From positions 38,748 through 102,747 of the forward strand of contig NZ_JJMW01000008.1 in NCBI RefSeq assembly GCF_000714435.1: DNA of 64,000 bases, read 5' to 3'. The notes beneath the pieces were generated by a model, which did no database searches, had not been told where the DNA came from, and saw only the letters and a program-made list of their open reading frames with translations. Made by a program: the position numbers and the translations under genes. The DNA comes from Exiguobacterium alkaliphilum 12/1 (lineage in GTDB: Bacteria > Bacillota > Bacilli > Exiguobacteriales > Exiguobacteriaceae). Position 1 is the first letter of the stretch, and each line of letters starts with the position of its first letter. Of the stretch, positions 51,271 to 58,549 are shown one piece after another.

Positions 51271-52080
51271 ATGGAATGGAGAAATATATTACGTGGCATG
51301 GCGATGGGGACGAGTGATTTGATTCCTGGCGTCAGCGGCGGGACGATTGCGGTCATTTTAGGAATTTACGACCGGTTGATTGAGGCGATTAGCGGGGTGT
51401 TTAGCCGGCACTGGAAAAAACATATCGGTTTCTTAATTCCGCTCGCCATTGGGATGGGTGGCGCGATTTTAGGGTTGAGCCGCGTCATCGAGTTTTTATT
51501 GTTGAACTATCATGCCCCGACCCAGTTCTTCTTCATCGGGTTGATTTTAGGGATTATCCCGCTCTTGTTGTTTGAATTCAAGTCACGGGCGAAGATGCGA
51601 CCGGTGCATATCGTCGCGATGATTGTCGGAACGATTCTCGTCGCGAGTATGGCTGTCATCAAACCGGCGGATACGGCGGTCATCACTGACGTAACGATGG
51701 GGACGGCGCTGCTCCTCTTCTTCTCGGGCTGGCTTGGCAGTATGGCGATGCTCTTGCCTGGTATTAGTGGTTCGTTCGTCTTGTTGTTGATTGGGGTCTA
51801 TCCGACGGTCATCAGCGCCTTGTCGAACTTGAACGTGATCGTCATCGGAATTGTCGGGCTCGGTGTCGCCGTCGGCTTCATCGTCAGCAGTAAAGTCATC
51901 CGTCATCTGCTCGCGAACTACCCGGGTATGACGTTCTCCGTTATTCTCGGGCTCGTCATCGGATCGCTCGCCGTCGTCTTCCCAGGTCTTCCGGAGACGA
52001 CTGTTATGTGGGGATTAAGCATCGTCTCGTTTTTGGCCGGTTTCATGGTTGTCCGATTGCTCGGGAAATTTTCAGTATGA
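51271..52080 (+). CDS. DUF368 family membrane protein
   Basis: 269 residues, about eight membrane helices. The family signature is complete: GMAMGTSDLIPGVSGGTIAVILGIYDRLI at the N-terminus and the internal repeat GSMAMLLPGISGSFVLLLIGVYPTVISAL. DUF368 proteins belong with undecaprenyl-phosphate (C55-P) translocases described recently (PopT group), so a role in recycling the wall lipid carrier is possible. AAAGGAG lies about 12 bases upstream. Confidence 0.9.
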   Translation: MEWRNILRGMAMGTSDLIPGVSGGTIAVILGIYDRLIEAISGVFSRHWKKHIGFLIPLAIGMGGAILGLSRVIEFLLLNYHAPTQFFFIGLILGIIPLLLFEFKSRAKMRPVHIVAMIVGTILVASMAVIKPADTAVITDVTMGTALLLFFSGWLGSMAMLLPGISGSFVLLLIGVYPTVISALSNLNVIVIGIVGLGVAVGFIVSSKVIRHLLANYPGMTFSVILGLVIGSLAVVFPGLPETTVMWGLSIVSFLAGFMVVRLLGKFSV

Positions 52081-52084
52081 ACAG

Positions 52085-52123
52085 AAGACGCGGCTCTCGC
52101 TATGGCGAGGCCGCGTCTTTTTA
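52085..52123. terminator. bidirectional terminator
   Basis: AAGACGCGGC / GCCGCGTCTT with an inner CTCGC / GCGAG stem and TTT after it, between convergent genes. Confidence 0.92.
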
Positions 52124-52675
52124 ATAGATGAACGGAAGCAGACGTTTCCGGGACTTCGACCATACGGCGTAAGCATCGCCGAAATGTGCGGTCAACATCT
52201 TCTCTTCGATATGAATGCGCCATAATAGCGCTGCTCCCATCGCAATCGTTCCGAGTACTGCGAACCAGACGAAACTGAAGGTAAGCGCGAACCCGAACGT
52301 GATGAACAATAGTCCTGTATAGAGCGGATGCCGCAAAAACCGGTACGGGCCTGTGCTGACAATCTCATCCGTGGGCCGGACGACGACATGGCGCGTGAAC
52401 TGATGTCGTAAATGGGTGATCCCCCAATACCGGAGGCCGACACCAGCTATGTAACATGCAAGTCCGATCAAGCGCAAAGGGACGATTTGACGGGCATCCG
52501 TCAAGATCGAGTAACCGAGCGAACTTGCGAACACGATCACCATGACGGCCGAGACGACGTAAAAACTCATATGTTCGCTCCGTCCATCCTTCGTGTCGTC
52601 ACGATTGCGGTAACGCCATAGCTCATAAAGCCAGGCTATCGAGGTGACGACGAATATTCCGTCGAGCCAATCCAT
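52121..52675 (-). CDS. isoprenylcysteine/phospholipid methyltransferase-like membrane protein
   Basis: 184 residues with GAAGGAGG upstream and four or five membrane helices. The C-terminal part carries the ICMT/PEMT signature: VVVRPTDEIVSTGPYRFLRHPLYTGLLF and RIHIEEKMLTAHFGDAYAVWSKSRKRLLPFIY. Such proteins use S-adenosylmethionine to methylate lipids or small molecules. The actual substrate in bacteria is mostly unknown. Confidence 0.85.
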   Translation of the reverse strand: MDWLDGIFVVTSIAWLYELWRYRNRDDTKDGRSEHMSFYVVSAVMVIVFASSLGYSILTDARQIVPLRLIGLACYIAGVGLRYWGITHLRHQFTRHVVVRPTDEIVSTGPYRFLRHPLYTGLLFITFGFALTFSFVWFAVLGTIAMGAALLWRIHIEEKMLTAHFGDAYAVWSKSRKRLLPFIY

Positions 52676-52780
52676 AGCAACTCCTCCTTCACTCTCTTCT
52701 CACTCATACCCGTGGCTGTTTGTCCAAAAACCGTAAGGGCGGGTTGGATATGCTCTCTTCGACTTGTTCGCTACCCGATC

Positions 52781-52810
52781 AAAAAGACCCTGCCTGAGGA
52801 CAGGCAGGGA
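52781..52810 (-). terminator. terminator of the siderophore ATPase gene
   Basis: CCCTGCCTG / CAGGCAGGG around AGGA, with five A residues on the left giving a T tail on the minus strand. Confidence 0.9.
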
Positions 52811-52811
52811 A

Positions 52812-53648
52812 TCAAGCGTGAAGCAAGTCGGGACGTGGTGCCGCAGTCTCGACAGGAGCTTCTTCTTTGATTAAATGGTACGTCAGGCACATCGGCTTCT
52901 CCGTACGTGGGTCGCGACCGATGATGGCATCGATGTGGAACACTTGGCGTAAGACGAGCGGACAGATGACTTCCTCGGCAGAACCCGTCGCGAGCACTTC
53001 GCCATCTTTCATCGCCACGATATGGTCAGCGAACCGAGCGGCTTGATTCAAATCGTGGAGGACCATGACAATCGTACGGCCTTGCTCGCGGTTCAACGTC
53101 TCGAGCAGTTCGAGCACTTCAAGTTGATGGGCCAAGTCGAGATACGTCGTCGGTTCGTCCAAGAAAATCAAATCCGTCTCCTGCGCGAGCGCCATCGCAA
53201 TCCATACCCGCTGGCGTTGGCCGCCAGATAAGGCGTCGACGCTCCGGTCTTTATAGTCGAGCGTACCGGTGACGTCGAGCGCCCAATCGATGACTTCGTG
53301 GTCGCGTTTCGTCAATCGGCCGAATCCGGACTGGTACGGGAAGCGGCCATACGCGACGAGTTCACCGACCGTCAACCCGCTTGCACCTTCGGGGGTCTGC
53401 GGCAAGATTGCCATCTTTTTGGCGATCTCTTTCGTCTTGCACTTGGCGATATCGGCGCCGTCTAAATGGACCGACCCGTTCGAAGGAGAGAGGATTCGCG
53501 TCATCGCCTTCAACAACGTCGACTTACCGCAACCGTTCGGTCCGATAATCGTCGTGATTTGACGGTCTGGAATCGTTAAACTGAGCTGTTTGACGATTGT
53601 CTTGTCGCCGTAACCGACCTCGATGTCTGTTGTATGTATGCGTGACAT
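52812..53648 (-). CDS. iron-siderophore ABC transporter ATP-binding protein (FecE/FhuC/YusV type)
   Basis: 278 residues from ATG 53648, with GAGAGGAG upstream; the frame's earlier start at 53705 would overlap the Fur box. ABC motifs: Walker A IGPNGCGKSTLLKA, Q-loop LPQTPEGAS, signature ALSGGQRQRVWIAMALAQ, Walker B DLIFLDEPTTYLDLAHQLEVL and the H-loop VLHDLNQAARFADHI. The subgroup is that of siderophore importers. No permease or binding protein is nearby, as with the shared ATPase YusV of Bacillus subtilis. A Fur box covers its start region. Confidence 0.92.
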   Translation of the reverse strand: MSRIHTTDIEVGYGDKTIVKQLSLTIPDRQITTIIGPNGCGKSTLLKAMTRILSPSNGSVHLDGADIAKCKTKEIAKKMAILPQTPEGASGLTVGELVAYGRFPYQSGFGRLTKRDHEVIDWALDVTGTLDYKDRSVDALSGGQRQRVWIAMALAQETDLIFLDEPTTYLDLAHQLEVLELLETLNREQGRTIVMVLHDLNQAARFADHIVAMKDGEVLATGSAEEVICPLVLRQVFHIDAIIGRDPRTEKPMCLTYHLIKEEAPVETAAPRPDLLHA

Positions 53649-53677
53649 GCAAATTCTCCTCTCGGGGGCGTCAAATG

Positions 53678-53732
53678 TGATAATGATTCTCAATGTCGTA
53701 CTCACTATAGCAAGCGCTTCAGTTTATGTCAA
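53678..53732 (-). promoter_or_regulatory. Fur-regulated promoter of the siderophore ATPase
   Basis: On the minus strand TTGACA (53732-53727) and TATAGT (53709-53704) are 17 bases apart, a near-consensus promoter. Downstream of it, TGATAATGATTCTCA at 53678-53692 matches the 7-1-7 Fur box TGATAATNATTATCA with one mismatch. Confidence 0.9.
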
Positions 53733-53755
53733 TCTTCATTTAGAGAGAAAACGGA

Positions 53756-53802
53756 TTGTGCTTCCGTACGATACGCGGTATAGTGAATGAGAATGATAAT
53801 CA
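53756..53802 (+). promoter_or_regulatory. Fur-regulated promoter of the ferredoxin reductase gene
   Basis: TTGTGC at 53756-53761 and TATAGT at 53779-53784 are 17 bases apart. TGAGAATGATAATCA at 53788-53802 matches the Fur 7-1-7 box with two mismatches and covers the start point. Confidence 0.87.
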
Positions 53803-53839
53803 ATGACAGCGTGGACAGGTGGAAGGATGGTTGAGTGGG

Positions 53840-54889
53840 ATGAAGGGACAAGACGTATTCGATGTGACGATTATCGGTGGTGGGCCAGCGGGACTATACG
53901 CCGCGTTTTACAGTGGCCTTCGTGGGATGAAGACGAAACTGATTGAATTTCAACCACACCTCGGGGGCAAGATTCATGTCTATCCGGAAAAGATGATTTG
54001 GGATGTCGGGGGTGTGACACCGACGACTGGGGCGAAGTTGATTGACCAGCTCGTCGAGCAAGGGCTCACGTTCGATCCGACCGTCGTCTTAGGAGAAAAA
54101 GTAGAGGCGATGACGAAAGACCATGACGGTCACTTCATTCTAGACGGCACGCATGGCCGTCACGTCTCGAAGACGGTCATCGTCGCAACCGGAAGCGGGA
54201 TTCTCCAGCCACAAAAGATTGAAATCAGTGGGGCAGAGCGCTTCGAAGTGTCAAACCTTCATTACACAGTGAAATCGCTCATGCGTTTCAAAGGAAAGAC
54301 CGTTCTCATCTCTGGGGGTGGGAACAGCGCCATCGATTGGGCGAATGAGCTGGAGCCGATCGCTGAACGCGTCATTTTGACTTATCGGAAAGAGGCGTTG
54401 AAAGGACATGAGTCGCAAGTGGAGAAGTTGCGCTGCGGGCGCGTCGACTGTCGTCTGTCGACTCGCATCAACGACTTGATCTCACGGGACGGGCAGATGA
54501 TTCATGCGGTGGAGCTCCTGAACTGCGTCACTGGGGATAAAGAACACGTGGAAGTGGACGAAGTCGTGATCAACCACGGCTATGAACAGGATGCGACGTT
54601 GTTAGGGGACAGCGAGCTTCATGTCGACATGAAGGATGGCTTCTACGTGTCAGGCAACGCGCGGAGCGAATCGTCTGTACCAGGGCTGTATGCGGCAGGA
54701 GATATTTTGACGCATGACGGAAAGGTTCATTTGATCGCCGGAGCATTCCAAGACGCGGCGAACGCCGTGAACAGCGCGAAGACGTTCATTGATCCCGAAG
54801 CGACGAAAGCGGCGATGGTGTCTTCCCATAACGAGCGTTTAAAGGCGAAGAATCAGGCCATCATAGAACAAACAATCATCAAGCAGTGA
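53840..54889 (+). CDS. ferredoxin--NADP(+) reductase, YumC-like
   Basis: 349 residues from ATG 53840. Upstream in-frame GTG 53819 and TTG 53831 are alternatives; GAAGG lies 4-13 bases before these starts. It is a thioredoxin-reductase-like flavoprotein: FAD loop TIIGGGPAGLYAAFYSG, NADP loop LISGGGNSAIDWANEL, and GLYAAGDILTHDGKVHLIAGAFQDAANAVNSAKTF at the C-terminus. There is no CxxC redox pair, as in YumC, which reduces ferredoxin or flavodoxin. Its Fur box suggests it supplies electrons for iron release. Confidence 0.9.
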   Translation: MKGQDVFDVTIIGGGPAGLYAAFYSGLRGMKTKLIEFQPHLGGKIHVYPEKMIWDVGGVTPTTGAKLIDQLVEQGLTFDPTVVLGEKVEAMTKDHDGHFILDGTHGRHVSKTVIVATGSGILQPQKIEISGAERFEVSNLHYTVKSLMRFKGKTVLISGGGNSAIDWANELEPIAERVILTYRKEALKGHESQVEKLRCGRVDCRLSTRINDLISRDGQMIHAVELLNCVTGDKEHVEVDEVVINHGYEQDATLLGDSELHVDMKDGFYVSGNARSESSVPGLYAAGDILTHDGKVHLIAGAFQDAANAVNSAKTFIDPEATKAAMVSSHNERLKAKNQAIIEQTIIKQ

Positions 54890-54914
54890 GGGAATCCCTC
54901 ACTGCTTGATTTTT
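54878..54914. terminator. bidirectional terminator
   Basis: ATCAAGCAGTGAGGG pairs perfectly over 15 bp with its complement around AAT, followed by TTTT. It contains the stop codons' surroundings of both convergent genes. Confidence 0.92.
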
Positions 54915-55312
54915 GGATAGTCGCATAGTTCGACGATGATACCGCCTGAATGGCGCGGGTCCATATAAATGAGGCGCCGACCTTTTGCTGTCGTCCGTAA
55001 CGTGTCCTCTAGAAACGTGATGCCGTCTCGTTTGAGCGCGTCGATCGATTGCTCCAAGTCGTCGACTCGATAAGCGATATGGTGAACGCCTTTCCCCCGT
55101 GCCTTCATAAAGCGGGCAATCGGACTCGTCGGACTCGTTGGCAACAATAACTCGATCACATCTTCTCCGACGTGAATCACGGCAATCTCCGTCTCGACGC
55201 CGACGGCCGTATTCGTATAGCGGTCAACGAGCTCGCCTTGGAGGACGGTCGTGTAAAACGTGATCGCCTCGTCTAAATCACGGACGGCAATCCCGGTGTG
55301 GTCAATTTGCAT
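54899..55312 (-). CDS. methylmalonyl-CoA epimerase-like glyoxalase-fold protein
   Basis: 137 residues from ATG 55312, with GAAGGAGG upstream; the longer frame above has no site. Vicinal-oxygen-chelate fold with IDHTGIAVRDLDEAITFYT (metal His), VIELLLPTSPTSPIARFMKARGKGVHHIAYRVDDL and YMDPRHSGGIIVELCD. This pattern is that of methylmalonyl/ethylmalonyl-CoA epimerases. No mutase genes are nearby, so the assignment is to the family only. Confidence 0.85.
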   Translation of the reverse strand: MQIDHTGIAVRDLDEAITFYTTVLQGELVDRYTNTAVGVETEIAVIHVGEDVIELLLPTSPTSPIARFMKARGKGVHHIAYRVDDLEQSIDALKRDGITFLEDTLRTTAKGRRLIYMDPRHSGGIIVELCDYPKIKQ

Positions 55313-55415
55313 AGTTATTCCTCCTTCTCCGTCTAGTGTGCCGAAAGTTGAACAAATTGTCACTTCACAACGTTTTCGGATAATCCGATATACTAAAAGA
55401 GGGAGGGACGGCGAA

Positions 55416-55787
55416 ATGAACGGGAAAATCACCCTTGGCTTGATTAGTGCATTCGCGCTAGTATCATTTATGTTTGGACTCTCACTTGCAACATTCGTCG
55501 ATTACCGCATTAATGAAGAACAGGTCGTGCTCGAACGACTGACGACTCATAAAAAGATTGGTCCGGCTGAAATTCTTTCGACGGAAGTGGATTTTCATTT
55601 GAACGGATCGAACTACGCCCTCCGTTTCACGGATGAGCCGCACATCACGTATTGGTTCAGTGTCGCCGAGCGGGAGATTCAATTCGACCGCATCGAGGCG
55701 CTCGACCCTCGTGACGTCGGCCAGAGGACCGCTTTGTTTGAAGAGATGCCGCCGTTGGCCATGGAATCGACGACTGCCGCGGAATGA
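55416..55787 (+). CDS. small membrane-anchored protein of unknown function
   Basis: 123 residues from ATG 55416 (GGGAGGG seven bases before). One N-terminal membrane helix (GLISAFALVSFMFGLSLATF) is followed by an extracytoplasmic beta-rich part (TEVDFHLNGSNYALRFTDEPHITYWFSVAE). It might be a DUF3139-like protein, but I am not sure. A long terminator follows. Confidence 0.62.
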   Translation: MNGKITLGLISAFALVSFMFGLSLATFVDYRINEEQVVLERLTTHKKIGPAEILSTEVDFHLNGSNYALRFTDEPHITYWFSVAEREIQFDRIEALDPRDVGQRTALFEEMPPLAMESTTAAE

Positions 55788-55845
55788 AAAATGCCCGTCA
55801 ACCGTTTCTTTTCGATTGAAAAGAACGGAGGCCGGCATTTTTTTA
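55786..55845. terminator. terminator between convergent genes
   Basis: AATGCC / GGCATT outer arms and CCGTT-TCTTTTC / GAAAAGA-ACGG inner arms, followed by seven T residues. Small internal mismatches are present. Confidence 0.85.
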
Positions 55846-55847
55846 TT

Positions 55848-56717
55848 TTATCGAGTCGCACGCGCAGGGAGGATGTTCGTCATCGTATAAAAGGCCGACT
55901 GCCTGGACGCCATCTCCTGTTTGAGGATGGCATAGTGTAACTCGGGTTGAAGCGATGTGACGGTCAAACGGAGACGCATCGAAGGTTTTAACTGGTGACA
56001 AAATACCCGTTGCAGGAACGGAATGGCATCTTGTGCGACCTCGTCCGACCCAAAGAGATGAATCTCATGAATCTTGACATAGTCTTGGTTGTAATGGGCT
56101 CGGAAGATTCCGACGGCTTTGCCCGCTCGATGTAGCGTGTAGCAATAGTGGTTTCGTGCGAGAAAACGTCGCAACCGCTCTTCTGTCAACGGAAAGACAT
56201 CTGACAGGACGAGCGCGTGCTCGTTTCGATGACGTAACCACGTCGCATAGTTACTCGGGTCAACGACTGACAATTTCCAATCGCTGAACGAGGCTTTTTC
56301 ATATGGGATGAGCGGGAGAACGTAGTTAAATGATGTATGATAAGCCTCGAATCCATGTGAAGTGAACAAGTTTAGCTTATCTTGATCTTCGTCTTGGACG
56401 ACTTGCAATAAGACCATCGTCTCGTGCGTGGTTTCTTTACTCAGTTGATTAAGGAGGCGACTCAACAACCCTTGAAAGACGTACCGATTTCGATACGCTT
56501 CGTGGCGGATGCGGATCACACGGTCTGTGCCGTCATCGAGGCGCTCGGTCGCTAGTGCCGCAATCGGCGTATTCCCGTCTAACGCGACGTAGACGTGATG
56601 CTGGGGTGGGGTGCTGAAAAAGTCGGGACCGTGACCGGGAGCGTACATCGCCTTGACGCTAAACCGAGTCCTTGCCGATAAGTTAGGCCACTCACAATAC
56701 ATGATTTCCGAATTCAA
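55848..56717 (-). CDS. double GNAT-like acetyltransferase
   Basis: 289 residues from TTG 56717, chosen because AGGAG lies five bases upstream; GTG 56753 and ATG 56702 are less likely. Two tandem GNAT-like halves can be seen: VYVALDGNTPIAALATERLDD with RNRYVFQGLLSRLLNQL in the first and YTLHRAGKAVGIFRAHYNQDYVKIHEIHLFGSDEV in the second. The second half lacks a clear acetyl-CoA loop. Substrate unknown. A perfect cre match lies about 40 bases upstream of the start. Confidence 0.65.
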   Translation of the reverse strand: MNSEIMYCEWPNLSARTRFSVKAMYAPGHGPDFFSTPPQHHVYVALDGNTPIAALATERLDDGTDRVIRIRHEAYRNRYVFQGLLSRLLNQLSKETTHETMVLLQVVQDEDQDKLNLFTSHGFEAYHTSFNYVLPLIPYEKASFSDWKLSVVDPSNYATWLRHRNEHALVLSDVFPLTEERLRRFLARNHYCYTLHRAGKAVGIFRAHYNQDYVKIHEIHLFGSDEVAQDAIPFLQRVFCHQLKPSMRLRLTVTSLQPELHYAILKQEMASRQSAFYTMTNILPARATR

Positions 56718-56759
56718 GTGCTCTCCTACTTTCTTGTTCGATGTATAGTACACTTAAAT

Positions 56760-56773
56760 TGTAAGCGCTACCA
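56760..56773. promoter_or_regulatory. CcpA (cre) box candidate upstream of the double-GNAT gene
   Basis: TGTAAGCGCTACCA agrees with the cre core TGNAANCGNWNNCA at all fixed positions and has T on both flanks. It overlaps where the -35 of the minus-strand gene would be. The rest of the intergenic stretch to 57021 holds AT-rich sequence with no clear gene. Confidence 0.6.
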
Positions 56774-57021
56774 TCTAAAAGTAATAATGTAAAAATAATG
56801 AATAATTGAACGTAGGAAGACACGTAGGTGAGTCATTTTCACTACATCGATATGAGTCAAAAGGACCGAATGGGGGATGAATTGACTTTTTGTTTCAAGC
56901 GTCACGATTGTAAAATGATGGGTAACATAAGAAACTGTGAGATTTGTCTTTAGAACCATCTACATCGTTCTCGCTATGAGGCGTGCTATACTATGGATAT
57001 GAATCCGTGAAGAGGTGTGCA

Positions 57022-57243
57022 ATGAGATATGTATTTGCTTGTTTCGTCATAGTTAGCTTGGTGTTCGCGCCACTCGCGTCATCTGCGGAAACAGAACCGG
57101 TCGTCGTTCATGAGAACGTCATTATCGAGAACGACGTCGAACTATACGAGGGGTTTCGCTCGCCGAATGAGATGGTGTTTATCTTCATCTTGATCGTCTT
57201 ACTGTCCGTCATCGGGCTCGGGATCATCAACGCGATCGAATAA
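57022..57243 (+). CDS. small exported membrane protein of unknown function
   Basis: 73 residues from ATG 57022, with GAAGAGG upstream. It starts with a signal peptide (RYVFACFVIVSLVFAPLASSAE, likely cleaved after SSA) and ends with a membrane helix (MVFIFILIVLLSVIGLGIINAIE), leaving a short acidic loop outside. The layout is that of a small anchored peptide. A TATACT lies 30 bases upstream, but the -35 is poor. Two cre boxes and a candidate small RNA follow. Confidence 0.6.
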   Translation: MRYVFACFVIVSLVFAPLASSAETEPVVVHENVIIENDVELYEGFRSPNEMVFIFILIVLLSVIGLGIINAIE

Positions 57244-57245
57244 CG

Positions 57246-57291
57246 TGAAAACGTTCACAAAAATGCAATATGTGGAGCGTAAGCGTTTCCA
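57246..57291. promoter_or_regulatory. two CcpA (cre) boxes ahead of the candidate small RNA
   Basis: TGAAAACGTTCACA at 57246-57259 fits the cre core at every fixed position. CGTAAGCGTTTCCA at 57278-57291 fits with one mismatch. They lie 10-60 bases upstream of the TATACT box at 57301, where CcpA could activate or repress. Confidence 0.68.
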
Positions 57292-57312
57292 TTTTTCTTT
57301 TATACTAAAGAC

Positions 57313-57421
57313 GTAGGAAAGAGGTTCTGCACCAACTTCGTTCCTCCTTTTCAGATGAACACCCCTCGTTCATATCATGTTATTCGGGTCCGTCGATTCA
57401 CGTCGACGGACCCCTTTTTTG
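57313..57421 (+). ncRNA. candidate small regulatory RNA with C-rich anti-Shine-Dalgarno segments
   Basis: A TATACT at 57301-57306 predicts a start near 57313. The transcript of about 109 bases carries an unpaired TTCCTCCTTTTC (57341-57352) and a small hairpin ATGAAC-ACCCCTC-GTTCAT (57355-57373) with a C-rich loop. It ends in a perfect 11-bp terminator stem (57386-57413) with C and seven T residues. No ORF with a ribosome site is present. C-rich segments that pair with ribosome binding sites are typical of Bacilli small RNAs. The -35 box is weak, which fits an activated promoter. Confidence 0.6.
57386..57421 (+). terminator. terminator of the candidate small RNA
   Basis: GGGTCCGTCGA and TCGACGGACCC form an 11-bp perfect stem around TTCACG, followed by C and seven T residues. 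Confidence 0.9.
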
Positions 57422-57440
57422 TTGCATGAAAAAAGAACCC

Positions 57441-58355
57441 CTAAAACGGGATTCGTTTCTCTTTGGCGAGTCGCCGCAATCGCTTCGTCTCATCGAGATG
57501 ACCGCGACTTTCAAGCAAGTCGATATACACTTTGAACGGTTCGGAACGATGTGAAAAGAAGGGGATATATTCGGCGAATAGTTTTTGCTCTGCTTCCGAC
57601 AAGTGACCGCGCTCGACGAGCAGCTCGAGCTCGAGCATTTTCAGGGCTTGATAGTCTTCAAGTGCGTGTTCGTCGTCAGCCGCTTTCGCCAACATACGGT
57701 CGCAAAGGGTGACGACGCGGTGGTGAAACGTCGACCACTCTGTAGAGGTGAACGGATGGGCGAGTAACGTCGACAGCAAATCGACGCGGGACGAATCGAC
57801 GTCTTTCGCAACGTGGAGTGCGGTGTAAAGCGATCGATCAATCCACACTTCGGCATTCGGTGCATCGAGGCGGTAGTAGTAAATGAGTTGGGTCAACATG
57901 TCGGTTTGGGAGAGTTTCAGGAGACGGAACGGGTCGCTCGTCGTGAACAGTGGCTCTTCACCCGCGGAAGACGAGAGGAGGAAGAACATTTCTTCGTACA
58001 TCGTCCGGGCATCGGCGTCTTCTTCGGCATAGTATGTCAAATCCCGAATGATTTTCTTCGCGTGAATGTACCAGTTCTTTTGATCACGCTCGGTCATGAC
58101 TTGATTCGGCAGCACATATAAATGATCGTAAGCGAGCTCGACAAAACGGTCGGCGAGAATAATGGTTTGTGAGAGCGAATGACGCTCATCAGATGACTTT
58201 TGCTCTTTATAGCGTGTGAATTGACTGAGCATGAAGTCAACATCTTTCTCTTCAATCACGTGCTTTGGGGTATGGCGATACATCTCAACGATGATGTCTC
58301 GCAACGTGGCCTCACCGTACTGCTCTAACAACATTCGAAGCTTCCCGATGCGCAT
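57441..58355 (-). CDS. hypothetical helical protein
   Basis: 304 residues with AAAGGAGGG upstream. All-helical, charged and soluble, with a repeat-like second half (ALEDYQALKMLELELLVERGHLSEAEQKLFAEYIPFF, ESRGHLDETKRLRRLAKEKR) that recalls TPR-type helical hairpins. No catalytic motif seen. The first bases after its start contain the only neighbour, an LCP gene transcribed divergently. Function unknown. Confidence 0.65.
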   Translation of the reverse strand: MRIGKLRMLLEQYGEATLRDIIVEMYRHTPKHVIEEKDVDFMLSQFTRYKEQKSSDERHSLSQTIILADRFVELAYDHLYVLPNQVMTERDQKNWYIHAKKIIRDLTYYAEEDADARTMYEEMFFLLSSSAGEEPLFTTSDPFRLLKLSQTDMLTQLIYYYRLDAPNAEVWIDRSLYTALHVAKDVDSSRVDLLSTLLAHPFTSTEWSTFHHRVVTLCDRMLAKAADDEHALEDYQALKMLELELLVERGHLSEAEQKLFAEYIPFFSHRSEPFKVYIDLLESRGHLDETKRLRRLAKEKRIPF

Positions 58356-58549
58356 TTGCTCTCCCTCCTTTCAAGAGGACGTCGAACCGTCTGCCTGAAA
58401 TGGGCAGACACCAATTAATATTCCTTTCCCGGTTTTCATTTGAAACAATCCTCCGGCCTCATGCTTAAGACGGATTTTTCCGACACCCGTTGTCAGAAGC
58501 GGATTTGTCCGCAATAATAGAAGAAAATCTAAAGGTAGAGGTATCCACT

